Assembly: GCF_023822025.1 (NCBI RefSeq)
Contig: NZ_CP082909.1
Span: 1,161,001 to 1,225,000 of the forward strand
DNA length: 64,000 nt
Direction of reading: 5' to 3'
From: Endozoicomonas sp. 4G
GTDB taxonomy: Bacteria > Pseudomonadota > Gammaproteobacteria > Pseudomonadales > Endozoicomonadaceae
Each line of letters starts with the position of its first letter. Within the stretch, counting starts at the first letter, position 1. A model generated the notes under the pieces. The model worked only from the letters and a program-made list of their open reading frames with translations, was not told where the DNA came from and made no database searches. This document shows, piece after piece, positions 36,628-45,979 of the stretch. Position numbers and translations under genes: made by a program.

Positions 36628-37273
36628 TGAAGTCTACCTCCCCAGCTGCCTGTTCCCGGACCTTGGCCATTCTTGCTTCCTGGGCCAGCACTTTACCCTT
36701 GGAGAGCTTGGCGTTCATGACATTGGCGCGATCCTGGTCCGACAGGTAGATCTGGATTTTCTGGATACTTTTTTGAGTCTGCGGAATCAGTACCTTGGAG
36801 AATAGATTGACCCTCTGGGATGTCGTCCGGGTGGCCTTGTCCAGTGCTTTATAGCGCAGCACGCGCACCTGGTATTCAATACGCAGGCGTACCATCTGCT
36901 GAAGCTGTTCAACCAGAAAGTCGACCCAGACTGGCTTGGCCAGGTCACTGTAGGGTTTCACGCTGGTGGCGATATTCTTGACTCTGGGCACAGCGGTACC
37001 GACGATATTCTCATCGATCAGGGTGATGTTGGTGACTCTCACCAGTTCTTCTACAGGCACGTCTTCACGGGCCAGCATCGGCAGCTGTTCCCTGACCAGA
37101 CGCTCGATGTCCACCAGTTGGGACTGGGTTTCTGCCAGCGCCTCTTCGGCCTTTTTCCGCTCAGCCATCAATTGCTGGCGCTTCAACTCCAGAGCCGGCA
37201 GATAACGGTTGTAAGTCTTAAGGCTGCGCTTCTCTTTGTTCAGCGAGCTTTTGTTGAGGGCTACCTTGGCCAT
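36617..37273 (-). CDS. atpD: V-type ATP synthase subunit D (central stalk)
   Basis: 218 residues, mostly two long antiparallel helices (NKSSLNKEKRSLKTYNRYLPALELKRQQL at the N-terminus and RTTSQRVNLFSKVLIPQTQKSIQKIQIYL near the C-terminus). This is the shape of the rotating central shaft. The start is three bases after the subunit B stop. No gene for the small partner subunit F is seen in the operon. Confidence 0.92.
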   Translation of the reverse strand: MAKVALNKSSLNKEKRSLKTYNRYLPALELKRQQLMAERKKAEEALAETQSQLVDIERLVREQLPMLAREDVPVEELVRVTNITLIDENIVGTAVPRVKNIATSVKPYSDLAKPVWVDFLVEQLQQMVRLRIEYQVRVLRYKALDKATRTTSQRVNLFSKVLIPQTQKSIQKIQIYLSDQDRANVMNAKLSKGKVLAQEARMAKVREQAAGEVDFNGH

Positions 37274-37276
37274 GGT

Positions 37277-38659
37277 TTATGCCTCAACAGCTGCGGTATC
37301 TGAGTCAGACTTTTCTGCGCCGGCGAGGCTGGGCCAGTACTTGTCCAACAGGCTCTGTTTCAGCAGGGTTTCTTCCGGCTCAAAACATTCAGCCAGTGTC
37401 TGCCAACATAGGTCCAGGGCTTCTTCCAGACTCATCCGGGCATCAAGCACCATGAAACGGCTTTTAAATTTTTCACCAAAGGCGATGGCTTTCAGGTCGT
37501 AGCTGGACAGTTCAAAGGCCATGGCCTGTTTCTGTTGGGCATTCACCGAGTCTGAGTAGAAGCGGATCATGGTGTTCATGATGTGAGCATGGTCGTCCCG
37601 GGTTTCTTTACCCTGAACCATCTGTTTCAAACGGGACAGGGAACCGAACGGATCAATGACACCATTGTGCAGATAAAACTGACCTTCAGTGATGTAACCG
37701 GTGTTATCCGGAACCGGATGCGTAACGTCGTTGCCCGGCATGGTGGTCACCGCAAGGATCGTGACAGACCCGGCACCCTTGTAATCGCAGGCCTTTTCGT
37801 AACGCTTGGCCAGCTGGGAGTAAAGGTCGCCCATGTAACCCCGGTTCGCCGGGATTTTATCCATGGCCACGCCGATCTCTTTCATGGCGTCAGCGTAAGA
37901 GGTCATGTCGGTGAGCAGCACCAGAACTTTCTTGCTTTCGTTGACAGCAAAATGTTCGGCCACTGCCAAAGCCATATCGGGTGTCAGGAGGCGTTCTACG
38001 GTGGGGTCAGAGGCCTGGTTGGTGAACATGACCGTGCGGGAAGAGACACCGGCTTCCTCGAAAGCCGTGCGGAAGAAATGGTAATCGTCGAAGATCAGGC
38101 CCATGCCTGCAAACACCACCACATCCGCTTCAGCCTGAATGGCAATACGGGCCAGGAAACAGTTGTAGGGCTCACCGGCAACGGAGAAAACAGGGATCTT
38201 CTGTGATTCAACCAGAGTGTTGAATACGTCAATCATTGGGACGTTGGTGCGTACCATTCTTGACGCCAGTACACGACGGACGGGGTTTACTGACGGGCCG
38301 TCTATTTCAACCTTGGGGTCCTGCTCAAGAGCCGGGCCGTTATCAATGGGTTCTCCGGCACCGTTGAAGATACGGCCCAGAATGTTGGGAGAATAGGTAG
38401 CCTTCATAGGCTCACCCAGAAAGCAGACGGCGGCATGAGTGGACAGGCCCTTGGTCCCGGCAAACACTTGAAGGGAAACTTCTTCGTGATCGATCTTGAT
38501 GATCTGGGCCAGGGAGTAAACCTGTCCGCTTTGCTCGATCATCGCCAGATCACCATAGCTGGCCCGGGCATTGCCTTCCGTCAGGTTAGGCACTTGGACG
38601 CGAATCAAGTCACCAACAATGCTGAGAATGTTAGTGTATCGCAATAGACTCTGGGGCAT
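37277..38659 (-). CDS. atpB: V-type ATP synthase subunit B (regulatory)
   Basis: 460 residues, first gene of the operon. It starts [19 protein letters not shown], and GGAG lies seven bases upstream of this ATG. A longer open frame to 38848 adds 63 residues without family similarity. The subunit has the non-catalytic nucleotide-binding fold with SVAGEPYN instead of a standard P-loop, and later [31 protein letters not shown], the B-subunit signature region. It alternates with subunit A in the head. Confidence 0.94.
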   Translation of the reverse strand: MPQSLLRYTNILSIVGDLIRVQVPNLTEGNARASYGDLAMIEQSGQVYSLAQIIKIDHEEVSLQVFAGTKGLSTHAAVCFLGEPMKATYSPNILGRIFNGAGEPIDNGPALEQDPKVEIDGPSVNPVRRVLASRMVRTNVPMIDVFNTLVESQKIPVFSVAGEPYNCFLARIAIQAEADVVVFAGMGLIFDDYHFFRTAFEEAGVSSRTVMFTNQASDPTVERLLTPDMALAVAEHFAVNESKKVLVLLTDMTSYADAMKEIGVAMDKIPANRGYMGDLYSQLAKRYEKACDYKGAGSVTILAVTTMPGNDVTHPVPDNTGYITEGQFYLHNGVIDPFGSLSRLKQMVQGKETRDDHAHIMNTMIRFYSDSVNAQQKQAMAFELSSYDLKAIAFGEKFKSRFMVLDARMSLEEALDLCWQTLAECFEPEETLLKQSLLDKYWPSLAGAEKSDSDTAAVEA

Positions 38660-38902
38660 TGCTGCTCCTCTATACGGCTTGGGAACTGAGAAATCGGGAC
38701 GATTGACCGAACGAGCCAGAACCTCGGAGCTCGGCCAACCATCAGTGACCTGTCGCCTGTTAATCGCCCATAAAGTTGAGGGACTGGCGACCAGGGATAG
38801 CCGGATTGCTGAAGGTTTTGAGTGTGTCAGCCAGCAACCCGAATGCAATGCAAAATTTACTCAATAGTAGACAATTTCAGATGTTTCAGTATCCAGATTT
38901 TG

Positions 38903-39904
38903 TCAGGTTGCCAACGTAGCCACCATCACGGCCTTGATGGTGTGCATACGATTTTCTGCCTGATCAAAAACAATAGAGTGTTCAGACTCAAAAACCTCTT
39001 CTGTCACTTCCAGACCCGACATGCCATATTTGCTGGCAATCTCACGACCAATATGGGTTTCGTCATTGTGGAAGGCGGGCAGGCAGTGGAGGAACCGGAC
39101 GTCAGGGTTACCTGTTTTTTCCAGCATGGAGGTATTGACCTGATAAGGCGTCATCAGTCGTACACGTTGGTCCCAGGCCGCTACCGGTTCTCCCATGGAA
39201 ACCCAGACATCGGTATAGATAAAGTCACATCCTTGGACGGCTTCATCAACGGACTGGGTGACGGTGATTCTGGCTCCGGATTGTTCTGCCAGTGGCTGGC
39301 AGAGTTCCAGCAGTTCGGGGGCCGGGGTGTAACCTTCAGGGGCCGCAATGCTGAAGTCAACACCCATCTTGGCACAACCCACCAAAAGTGAGTTCGCTAC
39401 ATTGTTTCGGCCATCGCCGGTATAACAGAGTTTAAGTTCACTGAGAGGGCGCCCCTTGCTGTGTTCCAGCATGGTTAAAAAGTCAGCCAGAACCTGAGTC
39501 GGATGCCAGTCATCAGTCAGGCCGTTCCAAACGGGGACGCCTGAGTATTCTGCCAATTCTTCTACGTGTTGCTGTGAGTGGCCACGAAATTCAATACCGT
39601 CGTACATTCTTCCCAGGACTCTGGCGGTGTCTTTCACCGACTCTTTGCTGCCCATTTGTGAGCCACCGGCGATGTAAGTCACATTAGCACCCTGATCAAA
39701 GCTGGCCACTTCAAAAGCACAGCGGGTCCGGGTGGATGCTTTTTCAAAAATCAAGGCGATGTTGCGACCCTGAAGGAAGCGAGGCTCATTGCCAGTTTTT
39801 TTGGCTTGCTTCAGCTGAGTGGATAGTTCGAGCAGCGAAGCAATATCCTGGGCAGTGAAATCGAGCAGTTTCAGGAAAGAGTGGTTGGGTAGTCTGAAAT
39901 CCAT
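38903..39904 (-). CDS. argF: Ornithine carbamoyltransferase
   Basis: 333 residues; converts ornithine and carbamoyl phosphate to citrulline. Carbamoyl-phosphate motif STRTR at 57-61, then HPTQVLADF, the ornithine-binding DVWVSMGE loop and HCLPAFH with the catalytic cysteine. The sequence ends VMVATLAT like enterobacterial ArgI/ArgF. I choose the ATG at 39904 because [17 protein letters not shown] matches the family N-terminus and length. ATGs at 39925 and 39979 are longer alternatives. Anabolic or catabolic role cannot be decided; no arcA or arcC gene is adjacent. Confidence 0.93.
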   Translation of the reverse strand: MDFRLPNHSFLKLLDFTAQDIASLLELSTQLKQAKKTGNEPRFLQGRNIALIFEKASTRTRCAFEVASFDQGANVTYIAGGSQMGSKESVKDTARVLGRMYDGIEFRGHSQQHVEELAEYSGVPVWNGLTDDWHPTQVLADFLTMLEHSKGRPLSELKLCYTGDGRNNVANSLLVGCAKMGVDFSIAAPEGYTPAPELLELCQPLAEQSGARITVTQSVDEAVQGCDFIYTDVWVSMGEPVAAWDQRVRLMTPYQVNTSMLEKTGNPDVRFLHCLPAFHNDETHIGREIASKYGMSGLEVTEEVFESEHSIVFDQAENRMHTIKAVMVATLAT

Positions 39905-40018
39905 CGCGTTACTCTTGCTTTTCATGTGGTATACGACTCCGACAGGTCCTAGGGTATATTCGCAAAAACTGGATAGCACTACGTATAATTACGTTTGTGG
40001 GCACCGGTATTGTATTTT

Positions 40019-41278
40019 TTAGGCGGGCTCCTTGTAAGCCCTGCGAACTTCTTCAGCAAGAATAGCAATACCATGCTCTACGGTTTTATTATCACGAGAG
40101 TAAGTCATCCTCAGGCATTCGTGCCTGTGCCGCCAGTCGTCATCAATCCCCATGAAAAAGTAGTGGCCGGAGACCACCAGGACATTGCGTTGTTTCAGTC
40201 GTTCGTAGAGTTTCTGGCTGCTGATGGGCAGCCCTTCAAACCAGAGCCACAGGAACATGGCGCCTTCGGGCTTGTGCACCTTCCAGTTGATGCCATCAAG
40301 ATGCTTTTGCAATGAAGCAATGGCAAACCTGACCTTGTCTTCATAGTAGGGTCTGATCACATTTTTGCTGAGATCAATGATGCTGTCGTCACGAATCATA
40401 TCCAGTACGATCATGCTGCCAAAACTGTTGGGGGCCAGATTCATGATGGCGTTAATACCCGACAATGCTCTGATAACCTGTTCGTTGGCAATAACGATAC
40501 CGGTTCTGGCAGCAGGCAGGCCCAGCTTGGAAAGGCTGAGACAGAGAATCGTGTTTTCATTCCATTCCGGGTTGGCATCGCTGAAGATCAGGTTTGGAAA
40601 CGGAGTGCCGTAGGCACCGTCGATGATCAGGGGAATATCATGCTTTCTGGCTATTGTGTCCAGTCGACTGATTTCCTGGTCGGTCAGCACATTACCAGTG
40701 GGGTTGGTCGGACGGGAAGTGCAGAGTGCACCGGTCTCCCCATTGACTTTCAGGCTGCTGAAATCGACATGGTATTTAAACATATGATCATTAATGATCT
40801 TGATTTCAGGTTTGTTGGCCAGAAAGAAGTCATCACTCAGGCCGGCATCGCCATAGCCTATATATTCAGGCGCCAATGGTAGCTGAATACGACGATGGCT
40901 GCCGTCGTCATAATGACCGGCAAACATATTGAACAGCATGAAGAAAGCGGCCTGGCTGCCGTTGCTCAGGGCGATATTTTCTGACTTCAGTTGCCAGCCA
41001 AACTGACGGTTCAGAAAACGAGCCATCTCGTGAATAAATTCCTTTTCTCCCTGGGGGGGATCATAGGTGCCGATCAGGCGGGTGAACTCGGACTGGCTGT
41101 TCAGGATTTTCTGAAGTCGTCGCCGAAATGTCTCTTCCACTTCAGGAATATGGGCTGGATTGCCTCCTCCCATCATGATCGTATCCCGACCATCGGCCAG
41201 GGCATGCCCCAGATCGTCCATGAGCTGGAGTATGCCGGAATGACGGGTGAATTTTGTGCCGAATGTGGAAAGCTTCAT
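40019..41278 (-). CDS. avtA: Valine-pyruvate transaminase AvtA
   Basis: 419 residues, the length of E. coli AvtA (417), with the same opening pattern (FGTKFTRHSGILQLMDDL and MGGGNPAHIPEVE). It is a fold-type I PLP enzyme. TNPTGN at 191-196 and the Schiff-base lysine K251 in LSLSKLGLPAARTG are visible. The reaction exchanges the amino group between valine and pyruvate, giving alanine and 2-oxoisovalerate. With alaA at 2652 the window encodes two of the known alanine-forming enzymes. Confidence 0.93.
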   Translation of the reverse strand: MKLSTFGTKFTRHSGILQLMDDLGHALADGRDTIMMGGGNPAHIPEVEETFRRRLQKILNSQSEFTRLIGTYDPPQGEKEFIHEMARFLNRQFGWQLKSENIALSNGSQAAFFMLFNMFAGHYDDGSHRRIQLPLAPEYIGYGDAGLSDDFFLANKPEIKIINDHMFKYHVDFSSLKVNGETGALCTSRPTNPTGNVLTDQEISRLDTIARKHDIPLIIDGAYGTPFPNLIFSDANPEWNENTILCLSLSKLGLPAARTGIVIANEQVIRALSGINAIMNLAPNSFGSMIVLDMIRDDSIIDLSKNVIRPYYEDKVRFAIASLQKHLDGINWKVHKPEGAMFLWLWFEGLPISSQKLYERLKQRNVLVVSGHYFFMGIDDDWRHRHECLRMTYSRDNKTVEHGIAILAEEVRRAYKEPA

Positions 41279-41306
41279 GCAGGACTCAGGTACTCTGTTT
41301 ACGGGT

Positions 41307-43502
41307 TTATAACTGGGAGAGCTCGGTTAACTCAGATGCAGAACAACTATCATAACTAGGGCTTTTGATAAGGGGTTCCTGCTGGGAAGAGCGTTTCTTT
41401 TTGAGCATATAATAGGCGATAGCGGACATACCTGCACCAAAAACCAAAACGCCACCGGAAACAACCAATGCTTTTTGCCAAGGTGGAAAGCTTGACGCAC
41501 TGCCTATTCTCTTGCCAACCGAGAGCTCAAAAGGTACCGGAGTCGATTGGTTGTAGACTTGACTTTGTGAATGGGGGCGCAGGGTTCTGATGGAGGGGTG
41601 CTCAGGTCTGGTACTGTTACCCTCGCCATGTTCGGATAGTTTATCCTTGGTGCGGTTACTCCGCTTTTTAGAGGGCGTTGAGTGGGTTGACGATGGTGTT
41701 CCCGTTTCTATGGAGCTGTATAGCTTTTGAGACGATGAAGCAGGCATTGAAGTACTGGGTGATATTGAATCTCTAACACTGCTCAGATAGCTTGCTTTTG
41801 AGGATTTTTCTGAAACGTCACGACTGGCTGAAGAGGGGTCGATGGAAGTGAACGACGGTCTGGTCGTTCCGGTGGGTGGTGCTGTCGAGATGTTGAACCC
41901 GTTTGGACAAGTGCTTCCGTCAGAAAACACAAAGCCACCGATGATATTCGTATACTCAAGCCCGCGACAGGCATCCGTTTCACCAGGCACGTTGTTGCTG
42001 TCGCCTGACAGTGTGACAGGCAGACTCAAGTCGCCCAGGCGTTCTATGGACACATCCCAGCCAAGCAGCCTGTTTGATTTCAACACCAGCTTTTGATAAC
42101 CGGTCAAAGACAGTGCCACGTCATAACCCAGGATGCTATTCCCTGTCATATCGACGGTCAATGGGTTCTGCCAGCTTTCGCTGCTATGGTCTGGACCAAC
42201 AATGCTGATGCCTTTTGTATTCACATCACTGGCTTTTGTCGTCGCAAACTCACTGTTGGCAATGCTGACTTTAACGTGTTCCGGGAGAGTGAGGTTCACG
42301 GCCTTTGGCGCATTCCCCAGAATGTGATTGTCCTTGAAATTTATGGCCCGAATATACTCGTCCGGTGCTGAAGCATCCCGGTAGACAAGACTAATGTCCA
42401 CGGCTGTTTCAACAGGACTTGCCTTGTAGTAACAGGAATAGACTTTGTTGTTGGAAAAGCCGACCAGGGTTCTGTTGTTAAATGACCTTGGATCTACGAC
42501 GGATTCATCTGAGAAAGACAGGCTGATGGCAGGTTTAAGAATCTGGAAGAATTCATTTCTGAAAATATTGACCATGTAGTCATTAGCAGGAACTTCATGT
42601 GACTCCAGGTTCAGCATTCCTTTCAGCATTTCGGTATGCACATCGTGGGGGTATGCTTTGAAAACCTTTTTGCCCGAACCTTCTTTACATTGAGTGTAGA
42701 TATCAACGGATTCCTGAAAGTTATTGTTTAATGCAGGTAACGTGGTTAAACCTGTGATCAGGATGCCAGCGCCATTAAAGTGAATCAGCTCTTCTTTGTT
42801 AAAGGTGGGTTTTTTGATTGATGCGTGGCGCCACGGCCAGTACGAGCTTGGAACACATTCATAAGTGGGCACAAATTTTTTCTTCAGGGCAGCAAAATAA
42901 CCCTCTGCAAAGGAACCATTGCTGCTGTCCAGTGGCACCCCGATCAGCATCTGTCTTGGGTTCAGATGGATGGTTTTTTTGACCAGAAAATGTTCTTGCC
43001 AGCCATCGGGCAGGACCGAATCCGAGCCTGGGCCGCCCCCGGCCATGACCGGTTCTTTTGCAGCGCAGTGCTCACGGGCTGCGATGGGTTGTGACTTCAT
43101 GCCGTAGCCCACCAGCAGGAAAGCCGTGGTGGACCCTTCCCGTGGTCCACTATCATTGAACCCTTTGATGCTCTCGTCAAGATAGCTGTCCTCAGTCGGG
43201 GTTATGATAAAACACCGGTCAATGGCTTGTTCAGTGTTGGCAAGAACCTGTTTCAGAGCTTTTACAGCCGCCTGTTTCATGGCCTCCGTGGTGAGTAGAT
43301 CAAGGTGTTCGATGGTTCCGGAACACAGTTCATTAAGCTTCATTTCACCCGTTGCGGCGGTGGTTTCAGGGGGAGTGGAGGGGTTGGTGAAGGTATTGGA
43401 TATAGAGGTCAGGTTGGATGGGGTGGTAGGGAAAGCTGAAGAAGATTCAGCAAACAAAGCCGTTATAAAAGCGATAATGCAAAGAGACAGTAAGTATTTC
43501 AT
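41307..43502 (-). CDS. Ser/Thr-rich exported protein with C-terminal membrane anchor
   Basis: 731 residues, family not recognised. The start at 43502 is chosen for the GAGGA ribosome site and the signal peptide MKYLLSLCIIAFITALFAES. A secreted region of about 500 residues includes segments with short beta-helix-like repeats (GNSILGYDVALSLTGYQKLVL, KSNRLLGWDVSIERL). A Ser/Thr/Pro-rich stalk (about 530-655) leads to one membrane helix (KALVVSGGVLVFGAGMSAIAYYML) and a basic stop-transfer KKKR. A short tail ends YDSCSASELTELSQL. The layout is like a eukaryotic type I surface receptor. Probably displayed in the periplasm or at the surface. Confidence 0.78.
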   Translation of the reverse strand: MKYLLSLCIIAFITALFAESSSAFPTTPSNLTSISNTFTNPSTPPETTAATGEMKLNELCSGTIEHLDLLTTEAMKQAAVKALKQVLANTEQAIDRCFIITPTEDSYLDESIKGFNDSGPREGSTTAFLLVGYGMKSQPIAAREHCAAKEPVMAGGGPGSDSVLPDGWQEHFLVKKTIHLNPRQMLIGVPLDSSNGSFAEGYFAALKKKFVPTYECVPSSYWPWRHASIKKPTFNKEELIHFNGAGILITGLTTLPALNNNFQESVDIYTQCKEGSGKKVFKAYPHDVHTEMLKGMLNLESHEVPANDYMVNIFRNEFFQILKPAISLSFSDESVVDPRSFNNRTLVGFSNNKVYSCYYKASPVETAVDISLVYRDASAPDEYIRAINFKDNHILGNAPKAVNLTLPEHVKVSIANSEFATTKASDVNTKGISIVGPDHSSESWQNPLTVDMTGNSILGYDVALSLTGYQKLVLKSNRLLGWDVSIERLGDLSLPVTLSGDSNNVPGETDACRGLEYTNIIGGFVFSDGSTCPNGFNISTAPPTGTTRPSFTSIDPSSASRDVSEKSSKASYLSSVRDSISPSTSMPASSSQKLYSSIETGTPSSTHSTPSKKRSNRTKDKLSEHGEGNSTRPEHPSIRTLRPHSQSQVYNQSTPVPFELSVGKRIGSASSFPPWQKALVVSGGVLVFGAGMSAIAYYMLKKKRSSQQEPLIKSPSYDSCSASELTELSQL

Positions 43503-43779
43503 GGCGTCCTCATTACACAATAAGTGTCGTAGAACAAAAACGGTTAGTACAGACAGTCACTTATTCATCTCGAAATATGCCTGCTGCCTAATGTCAAGCA
43601 GGTACCATTGTTTTTGTTAGATAATGTTTTTATTTGCTAAGGCAGTATAGTCGGTGTTAAGGACTGGTAGGATTTTTTGAAAATTGATGGTTTAGAAGTG
43701 TACTTGCATTGGCGGAGTAAAAACTCAGCAACTATATTCACTGCCATTCACTGCCCCATTAAAATAATCCAACTTTCCC

Positions 43780-45108
43780 ATGGTGCACACAGTTTTGAAG
43801 GTACTGATGTTTTTGTTACTGGTCTGCTGGAACTCTGTTCAGGCTTCAATGGCAGAACAGCCGGGAGTGCCTTGTTACGAAGCCTTGCTGCTGGTTTTTC
43901 TTCATCCTCTGATTAGCCTTCATGCTCCTGTCCAACCCGGTCTGATAAAAACCATCCAAACGAAGGAATCCGCTCCTCAGGCTTCTGGCGTCGTGCCTGG
44001 AATCTTGCAGTGGGGGGCTGGCAGTAGCCGAATCAGTGGTGAGGACTCACCTTCTGGTTACACTGGGTGGGCTTATGTTCAAGGCGGCAGTCTGCAAGGA
44101 GCAGCGTCTCAGTCAGGTATGCTGGTTGCGGCTGGGGGCGATGACCAAAGGGGCAGTGACGGCAATGACGGCAATAAGCGCAAGGACATGCCTGAAGATA
44201 AAAAAAGCCCTTATCTGTGCTGGCTTTGTCAGATAAATGGGGTTTGCTGGCAATATTCCTGTTGTGGCAGGAGGGTTTGTCTGGATTGTTATCAGAAGCT
44301 TGGAAAATCACCTGCTGAGTGTCCATGTTGCGGCAAGAGCAGAAGGCCCAGAGTTTACTGTGATTTGTATCCGTCTGGTCGTCAGCTCATAGAGCTCGGT
44401 CAGCATGGAGTTATAAATCATCTTTGTTCAGAGCATCTATATCAGCGGGCCATGGGAATATTCAATCGGCACTGCCAACATTGTAATGAGCCCATAACGC
44501 TCTATCTTCCTTTGCAAGAGCTTATGAGTGCGCTGTTATCACACTGTTCTGCCCCTTGTATTTTTACCGACTGTGAGGATATTTTGACAGCAGAAGCCGA
44601 CAACTCGGCTCATTTTGAGAGTTCTCATCAGGAGCAGGCCGGTTGTCCGGTAACAGATTGCCGTTTTTATCGGTTCACCAACATTCGACCTTCTGCTTCC
44701 CACATGAATAGACACTTGCGATTCAGCTGTGGGTTCTGTCCTGACGCCTTCAGTACCCAACAAGGCTTGCGAGCCCATTTATTGACTCATGTTGATTCTT
44801 ACCGCTGCGCTCCCTGTCAGGGGGAGGGGGGAGAGGGGAGCGTGCTAAGAGTGCTTTTGATGGGAGGCCAGCTTCGGCCTTGCGGAGATTCCGGTTTTAG
44901 GGCTGATCTGCCACTGGATTCGCTGGAAGCATTGATGAATCATTGGGCGTCTTACCATTGCCTGACTATTTGTCCATTCTGTTCGCGTACTAATCAAGGC
45001 TGTAATAATGTCGCTATGCAGGCACATATTGACAATAACTGCTCAAGAGTCGAGCGTCCTCACGGGTCTTGGGAGCCTGAAGGTGATGAACCTCCTGATT
45101 TACAATGA
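43780..45108 (+). CDS. Secreted zinc-finger protein, RING/TRAF-like plus C2H2
   Basis: 442 residues with an N-terminal signal peptide (MVHTVLKVLMFLLLVCWNSVQA). A Gly/Ser-rich linker leads to a cross-brace-like cysteine array, C147-x2-C150-x10-C161-(C162)-x5-C167-x2-C170-x10-C181-x2-C184, resembling a RING domain. Further Cys/His pairs follow. They include C289-x4-C294-x13-H308-x3-H312 and a textbook C2H2 finger, C317-x2-C320-x12-H333-x3-H337, with the internal F and L in place. Another set is at 398-421. The set recalls TRAF/SIAH ubiquitin-ligase scaffolds. An effector acting on a eukaryotic host is an inference. A better ribosome site (GAAGG) favours the in-frame ATG at 43807, but that start removes the basic part of the signal. 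Confidence 0.75.
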   Translation: MVHTVLKVLMFLLLVCWNSVQASMAEQPGVPCYEALLLVFLHPLISLHAPVQPGLIKTIQTKESAPQASGVVPGILQWGAGSSRISGEDSPSGYTGWAYVQGGSLQGAASQSGMLVAAGGDDQRGSDGNDGNKRKDMPEDKKSPYLCWLCQINGVCWQYSCCGRRVCLDCYQKLGKSPAECPCCGKSRRPRVYCDLYPSGRQLIELGQHGVINHLCSEHLYQRAMGIFNRHCQHCNEPITLYLPLQELMSALLSHCSAPCIFTDCEDILTAEADNSAHFESSHQEQAGCPVTDCRFYRFTNIRPSASHMNRHLRFSCGFCPDAFSTQQGLRAHLLTHVDSYRCAPCQGEGGEGSVLRVLLMGGQLRPCGDSGFRADLPLDSLEALMNHWASYHCLTICPFCSRTNQGCNNVAMQAHIDNNCSRVERPHGSWEPEGDEPPDLQ

Positions 45109-45111
45109 GTT

Positions 45112-45510
45112 TTATCTCACCATCCCAATAAATTGCAGTACCGCGCCATTAGGGTGGTGGATGTATTGAAGCCCGGTAAAACCCTGAGTCTGAAAAGTAT
45201 TCTTCAGACGGTTTGCCGTTGGGTAACGCATCTTGTTCAGTAGCTTGCCGGAAAGTTTATCGAAAAAAAGAATATCCAATCCCTGTATACCCTGTTGAAT
45301 TGAGACTCTGAAAGCCGGGAATTCATTGAATTCCACAGGCTCGCCTCGGGAAGAGGGGTTCAGCATCAGCGGCAGAGTGACCGCATAACCCGCGGTAGCG
45401 GGATCTTCCTGAAAATAAAAGTTCAGGGCTGCTTCCTGGGCTCTGGCCTGGGTCAGTGTTGAAATGATCAGGACGCAGAGGCCGGCCAGTACCGGAGTGA
45501 TCCTTTTCAT
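45112..45510 (-). CDS. Small exported protein of unknown function
   Basis: 132 residues with a clear signal peptide (MKRITPVLAGLCVLIISTLTQARA, cut before QEAAL). The mature part, about 108 residues, looks beta-rich (LNFYFQEDPATAGYAVTLPLMLN, GLDILFFDKLSGKLLNKMRY). The ATG at 45510 has AAGGA upstream; a TTG at 45528 is a less likely start. It ends three bases from the zinc-finger gene on the other strand. No family recognised. Confidence 0.7.
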   Translation of the reverse strand: MKRITPVLAGLCVLIISTLTQARAQEAALNFYFQEDPATAGYAVTLPLMLNPSSRGEPVEFNEFPAFRVSIQQGIQGLDILFFDKLSGKLLNKMRYPTANRLKNTFQTQGFTGLQYIHHPNGAVLQFIGMVR

Positions 45511-45657
45511 CAGGGTTCCTTTCATCAAAGTCTCTGCAACTATGTCTCGACAGCAAGGTAAAAAACATAAGTCGTGCTGCGTTATATGCGGATTTGCGTA
45601 GGTATAAGCTCAGGCTTGGTTCCGTGAATCCATAATATTGAATTGCGCTGTACTTCT

Positions 45658-45675
45658 GTACTGTTACGCCAGTAC
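45658..45675 (+). promoter_or_regulatory. Probable TrpR operator
   Basis: GTACTGTTACGCCAGTAC is an 18-base site with perfect 6-base inverted ends, GTACTG and CAGTAC. The known trp operator consensus GTACTAGTTAACTAGTAC has the same length and shares 12 of 18 positions. It lies 26 bases before the trpR start. TrpR represses its own gene in enterobacteria, so autoregulation of trpR and the permease is likely. Confidence 0.5.
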
Positions 45676-45700
45676 GCTTTGAAGGTAGTTATGTGCAGAG

Positions 45701-45979
45701 ATGTCAGAAAAATCATGGTCGGATGTGTTGGATCTGATCCAGAGTCAGTCAAGCAGACAGTCGCTGGACAGGGTTTTGGAAGTATTACTGACTCCGGAAG
45801 AGCAAGAAGCCGTCGCTTCAAGGCTGGCCATCATGAGAGCACTGCTGGCAGGAGAAGCTTCGCAGCGTGAGATTGCATCACGCCTTGGCGTCAGCATTGC
45901 CAAAGTTACTCGCTGTTCCAACTACCTGAAAAGATTAGATCAACAGGACAAACAGATCTTAGAAGCCATATATGAGTGA
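45701..45979 (+). CDS. trpR: Trp operon repressor TrpR
   Basis: 92-residue cytosolic repressor that binds operator DNA when loaded with tryptophan. It keeps the family core: LLTPEEQEAVASRLAIMRALLAGEASQREIASRLGVSIAKVTRCSNYLK, with the helix-turn-helix at about 58-80. It is slightly shorter than E. coli TrpR (108). The permease gene overlaps its last eight bases, so repressor and tryptophan importer are made from one message. An operator-like palindrome lies directly upstream. Confidence 0.93.
   Translation: MSEKSWSDVLDLIQSQSSRQSLDRVLEVLLTPEEQEAVASRLAIMRALLAGEASQREIASRLGVSIAKVTRCSNYLKRLDQQDKQILEAIYE

Noticed and set aside
39981..39994. ACGTATAATTACGT palindrome upstream of the ornithine carbamoyltransferase gene as an ArgR box
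   Set aside because: It does not match the TGAAT-N4-ATTCA core of ArgR sites well enough to claim.
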